Shown: positions 26,592-36,169, numbered from the stretch's first letter. The stretch: DNA of 64,000 nucleotides from Microbacterium sp. 67-17 (GCF_001898325.1 NZ_MKTR01000002.1:62001-126000), one strand, 5' to 3'. The notes: generated by a model not told the origin, from the letters alone. Translations and numbers: made by a program.

Positions 26592-27965
26592 TCAGTAATC
26601 GCGGTCGGGCCAGTCGGCGGGTCCGTGCGATCCCGCCGGGTAGCCCTGAAGGGGAACCTCGTCGGCCTTCCAGGCATCCAAAACGGGCTGGACGATGCGC
26701 CAGCACTGTTCGGCGGCATCACCGCGCACCGACAGGGTCGGGTCGCCGTCAAGGATCTCGGAGAGTACTTCGGCGTATGCCAGGAGCGCGCCCTCACCGA
26801 GGTCGGCGCTGAGCCTTGCCCAGGTGAGAGCGAAGGGGTCGTCGGCGCCGTTGACATTCAAGCCGAGCGACATCCGGTCGGGGCCCAGGGTGAACCTCAG
26901 GCGCGAACCGTGGGTCGCGCCGGTGAATCCTTCGGGCAGGTGCCGAACCGGGCGGAATCGGATGAGGATCTCCTTGACCGGATCCCCGACCGCCTTGCCC
27001 GAGCGCATCGTGATGGGAACACCCGCCCAGCGGTTGTTGCGCACCTCGAGCACGACCTCGGCGAGGGTCTCGGTCTTACGGTCGGGATCCACCCCCGGCT
27101 CGTCGACGTAGTTCGGCAGCTCGCGCCCGTCGATCGTGCCGGTCGTGTACCGCCCGCGGCGCGAGGATGCGATGGGGTCATCGTTCCAGATGCGCGTGGC
27201 CAACAGCGCCGAGGTCGTCGCGCCCCGGAGGTCCTGCTCACCGAGCGTCGCGGGCGGCTCCATCGTCACAAGCGCCATCAGCTGCAGGAGGTGGCTCTGG
27301 ATCATGTCGCGCAGCGCCCCGGCTTTGTCGTAGTAGCCGGCCCGCCCCTCGAGCCCGAGCTTCTCGTCGTAGGTGATGTCGATCGACTCGATGTGCTCAG
27401 CCGACCAGATCGGCTCGAGGACGCGGTTGGCAAAGCGCGCGCCGATGATGTTCAGCGACATCGAGCGGCCGAGGAAGTGATCGACGCGGAATACCTGGCT
27501 CTCGGGGACGAGCGCCGCGAGCTTCTCATTGAGCGCGTGGGCGCTGTCGGCATCCGTCCCGAACGGCTTCTCGAGGGCCAGGATGAGTCCGTCGGGAAGG
27601 TCGACCGACGACAGTGATTCGCAGGCTTTGGCGGCGATTGCCGGCGGAACCGCGAAGTACAGGGCGATTCGGCCGTGCGTCTCGGAGAGCAGCGACGTGA
27701 GGTCGTCGGGTGCGGTGATGTCGGCCTTCGTGTAGGTCGTGTCGGCGACCTTCTGGAACGCGTCCTCGGCATCCATCGACGCGAAGGCGGTGCGGACGGT
27801 CTCGCGCCAGTGCTCGTCGGTCCAGTCATCCATCCCCGCGCCGCGCAGGCGCACCTGGCGACCGGGCTGCCGCGAGAGCAGCTGGCCGAGAGCAGGCAGC
27901 AGCAACCGGGAGGTGAGGTCCCCCGATGCGCCGAGAATCATGAGCGTCGTCGTCTGGTCGGCCAT
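26592..27965 (-). CDS. zwf: Glucose-6-phosphate dehydrogenase
   Basis: The 457-residue enzyme oxidises glucose-6-phosphate to 6-phosphogluconolactone with NADP+ or NAD+, the entry to the pentose phosphate pathway. The N-terminal Rossmann motif is LGASGDLTSRLLLPAL, followed by EKPFGTD and the substrate/catalytic motif RVDHFLGR, with a full-length C-terminal domain. It does not sit in the usual opcA/tal/tkt cluster, so it may be a second G6PDH paralogue. TAAGGT lies 6 nt before the ATG. Confidence 0.95.
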   Translation of the reverse strand: MADQTTTLMILGASGDLTSRLLLPALGQLLSRQPGRQVRLRGAGMDDWTDEHWRETVRTAFASMDAEDAFQKVADTTYTKADITAPDDLTSLLSETHGRIALYFAVPPAIAAKACESLSSVDLPDGLILALEKPFGTDADSAHALNEKLAALVPESQVFRVDHFLGRSMSLNIIGARFANRVLEPIWSAEHIESIDITYDEKLGLEGRAGYYDKAGALRDMIQSHLLQLMALVTMEPPATLGEQDLRGATTSALLATRIWNDDPIASSRRGRYTTGTIDGRELPNYVDEPGVDPDRKTETLAEVVLEVRNNRWAGVPITMRSGKAVGDPVKEILIRFRPVRHLPEGFTGATHGSRLRFTLGPDRMSLGLNVNGADDPFALTWARLSADLGEGALLAYAEVLSEILDGDPTLSVRGDAAEQCWRIVQPVLDAWKADEVPLQGYPAGSHGPADWPDRDY

Positions 27966-27971
27966 GTCGCC

Positions 27972-27977
27972 ACCTTA
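27972..27977 (-). promoter_or_regulatory. -10 element before zwf
   Basis: TAAGGT on the minus strand, 6 nt before the ATG at 27965. Confidence 0.5.
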
Positions 27978-28096
27978 TCGACGCTGTGTGTCCGGCAGGC
28001 AGATTCGTCGGGAAGTCGTGGGGGGCGAGAGGTAAGCGACCTCAGCTCGGATGCCGCGTGTGCGGTGGATCTACCGCGAACCTTGCCGGGGGCTGA

Positions 28097-28102
28097 CACA
28101 AT
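28097..28102 (+). promoter_or_regulatory. -10 element before GH15 gene
   Basis: CACAAT, 6 nt before the ATG at 28109; divergent from zwf. Confidence 0.45.
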
Positions 28103-28108
28103 CGGGAC

Positions 28109-29902
28109 ATGGCCGCGCCGATCGAGGACTACGCGATTTTGAGCAACTGCCGCACGGCTGCTCTCGTCTCCCGCGAGGGAAGCATTGACTGGCTGTGCCT
28201 GCCGAGATACGATTCTCCGTCGATCTTCGGCGCGCTGCTCGGTGAGAAGAAGCACGGTCACTGGACCATCCGCGCTGCCGACCCCGACGCCACGGTGGCG
28301 CGGTACTACGAGGACGACACCTTCGTGCTCGTCACCCGCTGGGAGACCTCGACGGGTGTCGCTGAGGTGCGCGATTTCATGCCGATCGACGGCGGTCGGG
28401 TAGAGCTCGTGCGGCGCGTCGAGGGGGTTTCGGGCCACGTCGATTTCACGACGGAGTTGCGGATGCGCTTCGACTACGCTCGCGCGCTCCCGTGGGTGCG
28501 TCAGGTAGGCAGCCACGTTGAACCGGCGTTGCTGGCTATCGCGGGGCCGGATGCCGTACTGGTGCGTGGTGTAGAGATGAACCCCGACGACCACGTGCAC
28601 CGCGGATCGTTCACGGTCGAAGCGCGCAGCGGGGTGGATCTGACCCTGACCTGGTTCCCATCTCACCGGGAGGCACCGGACCCCGCCGATGTCGATCGAA
28701 TGCTCACCCACACGCTGCACTGGTGGCGTGAGTGGGCGGGACGTGTCGACCACGATGGCCCGTTCGAAGATGAGGTCGTGCGCTCGCTCATGGTGCTTCG
28801 CGCACTGACACACGAAGACACCGGCGGTATCGTCGCGGCGGCTACCACCTCCCTTCCTGAAGACTTCGGTGGAGTGCGCAACTGGGACTACCGCTACGTG
28901 TGGCTGCGCGATGCCGCGCTGACGATCGAGGCGCTCATCTCCCACGGCTTCCTGCGTGTGACGGCGCGCTGGCGGCAGTGGCTGCTGCGCGCTATCGCGG
29001 GCGACCCCAAGGATCTGCAGATCATGTACGGGCTTGCGGGAGAGCGCGATCTGGTCGAGCGCGAACTCGCGTCGCTGCCCGGATATGAGGGGTCGGCGCC
29101 GGTGCGGATCGGAAACGGTGCCTCCGACCAGTACCAGGGCGATGTCATCGGCGAAGTGATGGTGGCCCTTGAGGCGGCCCGTGTGGCTGGGGTCGAAGAG
29201 ACCGACTTCTCGTGGGCACTGCAGCGGGCGATGCTCGCGTTCGTCGAGCGCCACTTCGACAAGCCTGACAATGGCATCTGGGAGATTCGTGGCGAGCCGC
29301 AGAAGTTCACGCACTCTCGAGCGATGATCTGGGCTGCGTTCGACCGCGGTGCGCGGGCGGTGCGCGACTATGGTCTTCCCGGCGACGCGCAGAAGTGGGA
29401 GAAGCTGCGTGACCAGGTGCGGGCGGAGATCGACGCGCACGGTTTCGACGCCGAGCGCGGCCACTTCGTGCAGCACTACGGGTCGACCGAAGTGGATGCC
29501 TCACTGCTGTTGCTTGCGCAGGTGGGGTTCGTCGCGCACGATGACCCGCGGATGCTGGGCACCGTCGCCGAGATGGAACGCACGCTCATGGTGGACGGAC
29601 TCCTGCACCGCTATCGCACCGAGAGCGGGGTGGACGGTCTCGCGGGCACCGAGCATCCGTTCCTCGCCTGCTCGTTCTGGCTCGTGGAGCAGTATGCGAA
29701 CAGCGGTCGTGTGGATGACGCGATGGCGCTCATGACCCGTCTCTGCGGCTTCGCCAACGACGTCGGCTTGCTCTCAGAGGAGTACGACGTCGAGGGCGCC
29801 CGTCAGGCCGGGAACACGCCTCAAGCTCTCTCGCACCTTGCCCTCGTCCGGGCCGCCGACGCGCTGGCTGGACACCACGGCCGCGCCGCCGACCGGGAGT
29901 AG
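28109..29902 (+). CDS. Glycoside hydrolase family 15 (trehalase/glucoamylase-like)
   Basis: The 597-residue enzyme has an N-terminal beta-sandwich (PIEDYAILSNCRTAALVSREGSIDWLCLPRYD, recognised by its first part) and a C-terminal (alpha/alpha)6 barrel from ~residue 230. The barrel contains FGGVRNWDYRYVWLRDAALT and IWEIRGEPQKFTHSRAM. The architecture fits actinobacterial GH15 proteins, some of which are trehalases and others glucan hydrolases. There is no signal peptide, so it acts on intracellular sugar. It shares a divergent promoter region with zwf, which fits a link to sugar catabolism. Confidence 0.9.
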   Translation: MAAPIEDYAILSNCRTAALVSREGSIDWLCLPRYDSPSIFGALLGEKKHGHWTIRAADPDATVARYYEDDTFVLVTRWETSTGVAEVRDFMPIDGGRVELVRRVEGVSGHVDFTTELRMRFDYARALPWVRQVGSHVEPALLAIAGPDAVLVRGVEMNPDDHVHRGSFTVEARSGVDLTLTWFPSHREAPDPADVDRMLTHTLHWWREWAGRVDHDGPFEDEVVRSLMVLRALTHEDTGGIVAAATTSLPEDFGGVRNWDYRYVWLRDAALTIEALISHGFLRVTARWRQWLLRAIAGDPKDLQIMYGLAGERDLVERELASLPGYEGSAPVRIGNGASDQYQGDVIGEVMVALEAARVAGVEETDFSWALQRAMLAFVERHFDKPDNGIWEIRGEPQKFTHSRAMIWAAFDRGARAVRDYGLPGDAQKWEKLRDQVRAEIDAHGFDAERGHFVQHYGSTEVDASLLLLAQVGFVAHDDPRMLGTVAEMERTLMVDGLLHRYRTESGVDGLAGTEHPFLACSFWLVEQYANSGRVDDAMALMTRLCGFANDVGLLSEEYDVEGARQAGNTPQALSHLALVRAADALAGHHGRAADRE

Positions 29903-29917
29903 CGCGCAACAGTCGTG

Positions 29918-29968
29918 ATCCCCGCGACGGTCCCGCGCTCCGAGGCGGAGACGGGACCGACGCGGGAT
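29918..29968 (+). terminator. Hairpin between convergent genes
   Basis: The arm 29918-29935 (begins ATCCCCGCG) pairs with 29951-29968 (ends CGCGGGAT), with one bulge and one mismatch; the loop is ~15 nt. It lies between the GH15 gene and the ABC permease and has no T-run. Confidence 0.7.
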
Positions 29969-29984
29969 AGCCGGGGCATTCAGA

Positions 29985-31088
29985 TCACGGGGTCTTGAGT
30001 GCCTCGCGCCATGAGACGCGCGCGCCCATGCGCAGGATCGAGCGTTCGTAGATCTTTGCCGCCAGCACGATCGCAGCGATACAGGTGGCGATAAGGATGA
30101 CCAGCGACAGGATCGGCTCCCACCACTGCGCCTCTCCGAGGTACAGCCGAAGCGGCATCCCGACCGGCGCCGAGAACGGCACGTACGACATCACGGTGAG
30201 CACGACAGGGTTGTCGCCTGCGAAAATCACCAGGAAGTACGGCGCCATGATGAGCATCGTCAGCGGCGCGGTCGTCGAGCCGATGTCTTCCATGCGCGAG
30301 ACGAGCGAACCCGCTGCCGCGAAAAGGGCGGCGAGCAGCACGAACCCGAAAAGGAAGAAGATCGCGAACCAGGCGATCGGGGCGCCGAGGCCCTGGAGCA
30401 CCTCGCTCTGCCCGGTGACGATCAGCCCTACCACGGCGATCGTGGCGAGGAGCAGGATCTGCGCCATTGCCAGGATGGTGTTCCCGATGATCTTGCCCGC
30501 CAGGAGCGTTCGCGCCGGCATCGCCGACAGGAGCAACTCCACGACGCGGGTCTGCTTCTCTTCGACGACGCTCTGGGCGATGGTTCCGCCGAAGAGGGAT
30601 GCCGCCAGAAGGAAGACGATTCCGAACCCGATCGAGACGAAGTAGCGCAGCGCGAAGTCGACGGTCGCCGGGTCGAGAAGTACGACTGACGGAGACTCCG
30701 ACAGCCCCATGAGCAGCGACGTCGGTGGCGAGTCCTCGGCGATGACGACCACACCGGTGGGCGAGGATGCGTCATCGACAACCGCGGCGCTGACCTCACC
30801 GCTGCGGACGAGTGCTTCCGCGGCATCCCGGTCGGCGACCTGCGTCACCTCGACGCCGGGGACCTTCTGCACCGCAGCTGCCGTCGATGAGGTGACCGCG
30901 ACCTGCGTCGCAGACGGGTTGCCGGCAGAGAACCCGCCCCAGATAACCGCGGCGAGCGCGATCAGCAGGGTGATGACCGTCGAGATCACGAAGGCGCGGC
31001 TGCGCAGTTTGGAGCCCACTTCGCGTTCGGCAACGAGCCAGACGTTCTGGAAGCCGCGGGGCGTGGATGTCGGAGCGGCGGTAGTCAC
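29985..31088 (-). CDS. ABC-2 type transporter permease
   Basis: The 367-residue NatB-like permease has an N-terminal helix, an external domain of ~130 residues (~50-165), and then five to six clustered helices. The region VVEEKQTRVVELLLSAMPARTLLAGKIIG is the conserved coupling segment. It pairs with the ATPase encoded immediately upstream; the genes overlap by 4 nt (GTGA). The substrate is unknown; relatives export Na+, drugs or peptides. Confidence 0.9.
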   Translation of the reverse strand: MTTAAPTSTPRGFQNVWLVAEREVGSKLRSRAFVISTVITLLIALAAVIWGGFSAGNPSATQVAVTSSTAAAVQKVPGVEVTQVADRDAAEALVRSGEVSAAVVDDASSPTGVVVIAEDSPPTSLLMGLSESPSVVLLDPATVDFALRYFVSIGFGIVFLLAASLFGGTIAQSVVEEKQTRVVELLLSAMPARTLLAGKIIGNTILAMAQILLLATIAVVGLIVTGQSEVLQGLGAPIAWFAIFFLFGFVLLAALFAAAGSLVSRMEDIGSTTAPLTMLIMAPYFLVIFAGDNPVVLTVMSYVPFSAPVGMPLRLYLGEAQWWEPILSLVILIATCIAAIVLAAKIYERSILRMGARVSWREALKTP

Positions 31089-31969
31089 TGGATGACCTCC
31101 TTGAAGATCTGCGCGAGCGTCGGGCGAACAGGGGTGAAGCGCTCGATGCTCGACTCGCTGGCTGCGCGCTGCAGGACGCGCTGGGCGGCGGCGTCATCCG
31201 CCGCATCGAAAAGGGCGTTTCCGCCGTCGAACTCGACAACCGTGATACCAGGTTCCTCGCGCAGCCAGCCGAGGTCGCCGGCAGTGCGCAGTTCGTAGCG
31301 ATGTCCCGAGTGCTGCTGGCGCAGGTGCTCGCTGCTGCCGGCGGCGCGGATCTCTCCGCCGGCGATGATGACGATGTCATCGCAGAGGCGCTCGACGACG
31401 TCGAGCTGGTGCGACGAGAACAGGACGGAGACGCCGGCAGCCGCGCGGCGGTGCAAGACGTCTGCGACCACGTCGACAGCGAGGGGATCGAGCCCCGAGA
31501 AGGGCTCATCGAGGATGAGCACGTCGGGCTCGTGCACCAGCGCAGCGGCGATCTGCGCCCGCTGCTGGTTACCGAGTGAGAGTCTCTCGACGGTGTCGTT
31601 CAGGCGCTCCCCGAGCCCGAGCTGCTCGAGGAGGGCGATAGACCTCGCCTCCGCCTCGCCCTTGTCGAACCCGTGCAGCCGGGCGAGATAGGTGATGTGC
31701 TCGCCGACCTTCATCTTCGGGTAGAGCCCGCGTTCTTCGGGCATGTAGCCGAAGCGGCGCCTGTCCGCCGAGGTCAGCGCGGCACCATTGATGGTGACCG
31801 ACCCGTCATCCTTGGCAAGCACCCCGAGGATGATGCGCATCGTCGTGGTCTTTCCCGCACCGTTCCCTCCGACGAAGCCGGTCAACCGGCCGGGCCTGAC
31901 AGTGAACGACAGATCGTTCAGAACACGGTGCGCGCCATAACTCTTGGTCACGTGCGACAACTCGAGCAT
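31085..31969 (-). CDS. ABC transporter ATP-binding protein
   Basis: The 294-residue ATPase has Walker A GGNGAGKTT, signature LSLGNQQRAQIA and Walker B VLILDEPFSGLDP, plus a ~75-residue C-terminal extension typical of NatA-type subunits. The ATG at 31969 with AGGAGC is preferred over a start 54 nt upstream. Translation is coupled to the permease. The two-component system lies just upstream on the same strand and may control it. Confidence 0.92.
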   Translation of the reverse strand: MLELSHVTKSYGAHRVLNDLSFTVRPGRLTGFVGGNGAGKTTTMRIILGVLAKDDGSVTINGAALTSADRRRFGYMPEERGLYPKMKVGEHITYLARLHGFDKGEAEARSIALLEQLGLGERLNDTVERLSLGNQQRAQIAAALVHEPDVLILDEPFSGLDPLAVDVVADVLHRRAAAGVSVLFSSHQLDVVERLCDDIVIIAGGEIRAAGSSEHLRQQHSGHRYELRTAGDLGWLREEPGITVVEFDGGNALFDAADDAAAQRVLQRAASESSIERFTPVRPTLAQIFKEVIQ

Positions 31970-31994
31970 GTTGCTCCTCTCACTCGGTACCTCC

Positions 31995-32000
31995 AGGCTA
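31995..32000 (-). promoter_or_regulatory. -10 element before ABC operon
   Basis: TAGCCT on the minus strand, giving a leader of roughly 20 nt before the ATG at 31969. It suggests transcription separate from the two-component genes. Confidence 0.4.
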
Positions 32001-32023
32001 GGAAGCCGCGCCTCGCCGCGCAT

Positions 32024-32064
32024 CCGCCTCGAGGCGGGTCATGCCCTCCCTCGCGCGGGGGAGG
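32024..32064 (-). terminator. Two GC-rich hairpins between regulator and ABC genes
   Basis: A perfect 14-bp palindrome CCGCCTCGAGGCGG (32024-32037) is followed by a stem CCTCCC (32045-32050) / GGGAGG (32059-32064). They lie within the 107-nt gap after the response-regulator gene and may end or attenuate its transcript. Confidence 0.5.
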
Positions 32065-32076
32065 CGGGTTCCCGGG

Positions 32077-32721
32077 TCAGGCCAGCCCGTGACGGTATGC
32101 ATAGACGACAGCGGCGACGCGGTCGCGGACGCCGAGTTTGAGCAACACGTTGGAGACGTGGGTCTTCACCGTTGCCTCGCCGATGATCAGGTGCGCCGCG
32201 ATCTCAGCGTTGCTCATCGCCTGCGCCATCAGACGCAGAACCTCCGACTCGCGCTCGGTGAGGTCGGCCGCTGCCGGTGGTGTCGGCGTCGGCGGTGCAG
32301 CCGCGAACCGTGCGATGACGCGGCGAGTCACCTCGGGGGCCAGCAGCGCGTCGCCGGCCGCAGCTACCCGCACGGCAGACTGCAGATCCTCGGGCGCTGC
32401 GTTCTTCAGCAAAAAGCCGCTCGCCCCAGCCTCGAGGGCCTCGAAGAGGTAGTCATCCCGATCGAAGGTGGTGACGATCACGACGGCGCACTCGAGCCCG
32501 GGGTCGGCGACGATCTGGCGCGTCGCGGCGAGCCCTCCCACTCCGGGCATCTGCACGTCCATACAAATGACATCGGGTCTGAGATCGGATGCCGCCCGCA
32601 CCGCCTCTTCGCCGCTCGCAGCCTCACCGACGACCTCCAGGTCGGGAGCGCTGTCGAGGATGAGGCGGAAGCCAGCGCGCATGAGCGCATGATCGTCGAC
32701 CAGCAGAACCCGAGTACTCAC
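32077..32721 (-). CDS. NarL-family response regulator
   Basis: The 214-residue regulator has a receiver domain (1-120) with acidic DD at 9-10, phospho-acceptor Asp55 (VICMDVQMPG) and a conserved Lys in FLLKNA. A LuxR/NarL helix-turn-helix lies at ~150-205 (TERESEVLRLMAQAMSNAEI, then TVKTHVSNVL). Its start overlaps the end of the kinase gene by 4 nt, so kinase and regulator are made together. Confidence 0.93.
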   Translation of the reverse strand: MSTRVLLVDDHALMRAGFRLILDSAPDLEVVGEAASGEEAVRAASDLRPDVICMDVQMPGVGGLAATRQIVADPGLECAVVIVTTFDRDDYLFEALEAGASGFLLKNAAPEDLQSAVRVAAAGDALLAPEVTRRVIARFAAAPPTPTPPAAADLTERESEVLRLMAQAMSNAEIAAHLIIGEATVKTHVSNVLLKLGVRDRVAAVVYAYRHGLA

Positions 32722-33968
32722 GCGCCCACCCCCTCGAGGCGCGGCACGCTCAGGCGTACCCGGAATCCACCCTCGCGGCGCGGTGAGATCTCGATCGAGC
32801 CGCCGGACGCGGCTGCCCGCTCGCGCATGCCGAGAACTCCGAGCCCGCTCTGGGAGGAGAGTGAGGGTCTTCCGGAGTTCACGATCTCGACCTCGAGCGC
32901 CTCGGGTAGATACCGCACGCGGACGTCGGCCGCGGCATCCGGGCCGCCGTGACGACGGGCGTTGGTCAGGGCCTCTTGCGTGATTCGGAAGGCGTTGACC
33001 TGTACCGTCGGTGCCACCGGCACCGGCTCGCCGATGATCGTCAAGGTCGTAGGCAGTCCGTTCTCGCTGGCATGCGCGACAAGGGCAGGCAGTGCGTCCA
33101 GTCCGACCGTCGATGCATCGGTGGGGTCATCGTCCACCGGCGTGCGCAGTGTCTCGAGCAGTTGACGCAACTCCACGAGGGCATCACGCGCTGCCTGCTC
33201 GATGTCGATGAGGGCGCGCCGCGCGGCATCCGGATCGGCATCCCACACCGTCCGCGCCGCGGCAGCCTGCACGCCCATGGCCGAGACATGGTGGGCCACC
33301 ACATCGTGCAGTTCACGAGCGATGCGGACGCGGTCGAGGGCGACGGCCTGCGCGGCGGTCGTCTCGCGCTCCCGTTCGAGCTCGACGGTCCGCTCGGCAA
33401 GGACCTCGCGCTGGCGGCGCGACTCGAACGTGCGGTTGCCGAAATAGTACGCACCGCCGAAGAAGGCGACGTTCACGAGGAACTGGATGAGCATGAACGC
33501 CACGTAGGGCGAGAACAGCCCTGCGCGCGACAGTCCCTCGTCGGTGGGGGCGGTGGCATCGATGAACATCGTCACCAGCAGCCAGATGAACATCCCCACG
33601 ATGATCACCATGCGCACGATGAAGGCGCGGCGCCGATCGTCTACCCACGCCCCGACCGTGTAGAAGGCGATGAAGACGGCAACGTTTCCCACGTAGAGCT
33701 CCGGGATGCGCGCCGTCATGCCGAGGAAGAACGCGATCGACACCGCGACCGCGACCGTGCTGGGTAGGCGCCGCCGCCATGCGAGTGGTGCTGTGACGCC
33801 GAAGGCATACAGGAGGGCGAAACGGAGGTCGACCTCGGTCTGGCTGTAGATCCCGGCGACCGAGCCGAGAGCCGTGCTCAGCACCGCCGTGACGAACAGT
33901 GCCACTGCTAGCCAGACATCGCCTCGCAGCGGAACCCACCACGAGGTGGCACGCGTCGGATCACTCAC
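32718..33968 (-). CDS. NarL-type sensor histidine kinase (HisKA_3)
   Basis: This is a 416-residue membrane kinase. Five to six N-terminal helices (~15-175) are followed by a short coiled coil and a HisKA_3 dimerisation domain with the phospho-accepting His at about residue 221 (RELHDVVAHHVSAMG). The C-terminal ATPase domain contains SQSGLGVLGMRERAAASGG. It has no extracellular sensor domain, so the signal may be within the membrane, as for DesK-like kinases. The GTG start has TAGCGT 6 nt upstream. Confidence 0.92.
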   Translation of the reverse strand: MSDPTRATSWWVPLRGDVWLAVALFVTAVLSTALGSVAGIYSQTEVDLRFALLYAFGVTAPLAWRRRLPSTVAVAVSIAFFLGMTARIPELYVGNVAVFIAFYTVGAWVDDRRRAFIVRMVIIVGMFIWLLVTMFIDATAPTDEGLSRAGLFSPYVAFMLIQFLVNVAFFGGAYYFGNRTFESRRQREVLAERTVELERERETTAAQAVALDRVRIARELHDVVAHHVSAMGVQAAAARTVWDADPDAARRALIDIEQAARDALVELRQLLETLRTPVDDDPTDASTVGLDALPALVAHASENGLPTTLTIIGEPVPVAPTVQVNAFRITQEALTNARRHGGPDAAADVRVRYLPEALEVEIVNSGRPSLSSQSGLGVLGMRERAAASGGSIEISPRREGGFRVRLSVPRLEGVGA

Positions 33969-33974
33969 CCATCC

Positions 33975-33980
33975 ACGCTA
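33975..33980 (-). promoter_or_regulatory. -10 element before histidine kinase
   Basis: TAGCGT on the minus strand, 6 nt before the GTG at 33968. Confidence 0.5.
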
Positions 33981-34149
33981 CGTCGATCCCATGCCACGTC
34001 ACATCCGTCTCATGGGGGAGGCCTCGCGCCTGCTGGACGCCGCCAGCCACGGTCCCGATCGCAGGATCAGACGGGTGAGACGAGTCGCCAGGGGTCGGCA
34101 GTGCGGATTGATCCTGCGTTCGGCGTGCCGGGCGCGGTGTGCTGACGCG

Positions 34150-34155
34150 TACTGT
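34150..34155 (+). promoter_or_regulatory. -10 element before UbiA gene
   Basis: TACTGT, 6 nt before the ATG at 34162. Confidence 0.5.
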
Positions 34156-34161
34156 GAGGGC

Positions 34162-35025
34162 ATGGCGAGCCGGCAGACCTCCCCGGTCACGACAGGATTC
34201 GGGGGCCGGGTGCTCGCGTTGCTGGCGTGCTCGCATCCTGGGCCGACGGTGGTCGTCACGACGCTCGCCGGATTGCTCGCCGTCGGCGCAGGCATCGGAG
34301 TGGAGCGCATCGCCCTGACCGTCGCGGCTGTGCTCTTCGGCCAACTGTCTGTGGGATGGTCCAACGACGCCATCGACGCCCAGCGCGACATCGCCATCGG
34401 GCGTCGCGACAAGCCGATCGCGGCGGGCGTGATCTCGCGCAGAGCGGTCGCTGCTGCAGCGGGCGTTGCGCTCGTGCTCGCGCTGGGTGTCTCCGGCGTT
34501 ATCGGGTGGCAGTTCTGCCTCGCCCATGGCATCGCTCTGGCCTCGGCGTGGGCGTACAACGCCTGGCTGAAGTTCACATGGGCATCGGTGATCCCGTTCG
34601 CGGTGAGTTTCGGCATCCTGCCCTCGCTCGCAACCCTGGCAGCTGCCCTGCCTGCGGCGGCTCCGTGGTGGCAGGGAGCCGCCGGTGCGCTGCTGGGTGT
34701 GGCGGTTCACCTGACCAACGTGCTGCCGGATCTCGCCGACGACGAGGCGACGGGTGTGCGCGGACTCGGTCACCGGATCGGTGCCACGCCGAGTGCGATA
34801 GCCGCGTTCGCCGCCGTCATCGCGGGGACCGTCGTCGTGCTGGTCGGATCGTTCGGCGAGGCGCCCCCCGCCGTGGCGCTCGCTGCGTCAGCGAGCGTTG
34901 TGGCCTGCGCGGTTGCGGGCCTGCTCCGCGCTCTCCGGAAGCCGGACCGCCTGGTCTTCCGACTGGTGATGGCGTCGGGTCTGATCCTTGCCGCTCAACT
35001 GGTTCTCACCGCGTTTGCGGCGTGA
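34162..35025 (+). CDS. UbiA-family prenyltransferase
   Basis: The 287-residue membrane enzyme would attach an isoprenoid chain to an aromatic or similar acceptor. The first Asp-rich motif NDAIDAQRD (prenyl diphosphate/Mg2+ binding) and the second, LPDLADDEATGVRGL, are both present among about eight helices. The ATG at 34162 is set by a leaderless promoter; the longer upstream frame has no conserved content. It converges with the FAD monooxygenase gene, their 3' ends overlapping by 20 nt. The neighbouring polyketide synthase operon suggests a phenolic acceptor. Menaquinone synthesis (MenA) is less likely, since no other men gene is near. Confidence 0.88.
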   Translation: MASRQTSPVTTGFGGRVLALLACSHPGPTVVVTTLAGLLAVGAGIGVERIALTVAAVLFGQLSVGWSNDAIDAQRDIAIGRRDKPIAAGVISRRAVAAAAGVALVLALGVSGVIGWQFCLAHGIALASAWAYNAWLKFTWASVIPFAVSFGILPSLATLAAALPAAAPWWQGAAGALLGVAVHLTNVLPDLADDEATGVRGLGHRIGATPSAIAAFAAVIAGTVVVLVGSFGEAPPAVALAASASVVACAVAGLLRALRKPDRLVFRLVMASGLILAAQLVLTAFAA

Positions 35026-36169
35026 GGGGGCTTGTCCGGGCATCCGGATCGAAACCCATCCCGTAGGCGTGCGCGAGCAGCCGCGCCGGCGCGACACGGA
35101 TGCCGGCGAGTCGTGTGGCCGCACCGAGGCCAGTGTGACCACGTCCGGCCACGGTGTTCAGCGCTGCGATCCGGGCCGCGGTCCTCGCGGCGGCTCTCCG
35201 TCGACGCTCCCACGCGGCGAGAGCGGCCGGCTGCTCTCCAGTGCTGCTCCACTCTCCGAGCAGCGGCGCGAGCGTCGCCGCATCGATGAGCCCGAGGTTG
35301 AGGCCCTGCCCGCCGATGGGGCTCACCTCGTGGGCCGCGTCACCGATCGCGAGAACCCGTCCGCGCAGCATCCGGCGTGCGACGAATCGGCCGACCCCGA
35401 AGGTCGTCGCGGTCGTGATCATGTCGGCAGAGGATCCCGCACGCCGGCTGACGGCGTCGCGCAGGGTGGCCGCGTCGTCAGTTGCGGTAGCTGTGGAGCC
35501 CGGCCGGTGCCAGGCGACATATCGCCGCAGGCCGCCGGGCAGGGGGAAGGACTCCAGGACGCCGTCTGGATGCAGGTGAACGATGGCGCGAGGCCCGTCG
35601 TCGGTGCCATCGGGAGCATCGGCCATGACGTACCGGTCGGGGTACGCGCGGCGCTTCCCGTCCCGGGTGAGGCTACTGATGCGGCGGGAGCGAGACCCCG
35701 CCGCGATCACGACCGCATCGCCGCGCACCTCGCCGCGGTCGGTGATCACCCGACACGACGATCCCTCGTCGATCACCTCGAGCACGCGGATTCCGCGCTG
35801 TGGGGCGGCGGCGCCGTGGCCGGCCGCCGCGCCGGCGATCGCGGCCTCGGTGGCGGCCTGCGGAAGGGTTGCCACGAACGGAAAGGATGCGAGGGAGCCG
35901 GTGCGCACCGCTCCGAAGCGGATCGTGGTCACGGTCCGGCCGCCGACCCTGGCCTCGCCTTCGCGGACCTGCAGGCACGCGGCGAGGATGCGATCAGTCA
36001 CCCCCGAGGCTGACATCGCCGACAGCGCAGCCGAATGGATGCCGATCGCACGGGATCCGGCGCCGGGGGCCTCACGCGCTTCGAGCGTGACGTGTTCCAC
36101 GCCGAGGCGGGCAAGCTCGGCGCCCAGCAGCGTGCCCACCGGACCGGCGCCGACGATCAGGACACGCAT
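35006..36169 (-). CDS. FAD-dependent monooxygenase
   Basis: The 387-residue group A flavoprotein hydroxylase has an N-terminal Rossmann motif GAGPVGTLLG (7-16) and a late FAD motif GDAAHEVSPIGGQGLNLG (~290-307) of the UbiH/PHBH class. It likely hydroxylates an aromatic ring with NAD(P)H and O2. It starts 3 nt after the methyltransferase stop, as the third gene of an operon with a type III polyketide synthase. The same trio (synthase, methyltransferase, flavoprotein hydroxylase) is known from the srs phenolic-lipid operon of Streptomyces griseus. Confidence 0.9.
   Translation of the reverse strand: MRVLIVGAGPVGTLLGAELARLGVEHVTLEAREAPGAGSRAIGIHSAALSAMSASGVTDRILAACLQVREGEARVGGRTVTTIRFGAVRTGSLASFPFVATLPQAATEAAIAGAAAGHGAAAPQRGIRVLEVIDEGSSCRVITDRGEVRGDAVVIAAGSRSRRISSLTRDGKRRAYPDRYVMADAPDGTDDGPRAIVHLHPDGVLESFPLPGGLRRYVAWHRPGSTATATDDAATLRDAVSRRAGSSADMITTATTFGVGRFVARRMLRGRVLAIGDAAHEVSPIGGQGLNLGLIDAATLAPLLGEWSSTGEQPAALAAWERRRRAAARTAARIAALNTVAGRGHTGLGAATRLAGIRVAPARLLAHAYGMGFDPDARTSPLTPQTR

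Noticed and set aside
34162..35025. MenA or other quinone-pathway prenyltransferase
   Set aside because: No men or ubi gene is nearby, and the context is a type III PKS operon. Not excluded, only less likely.
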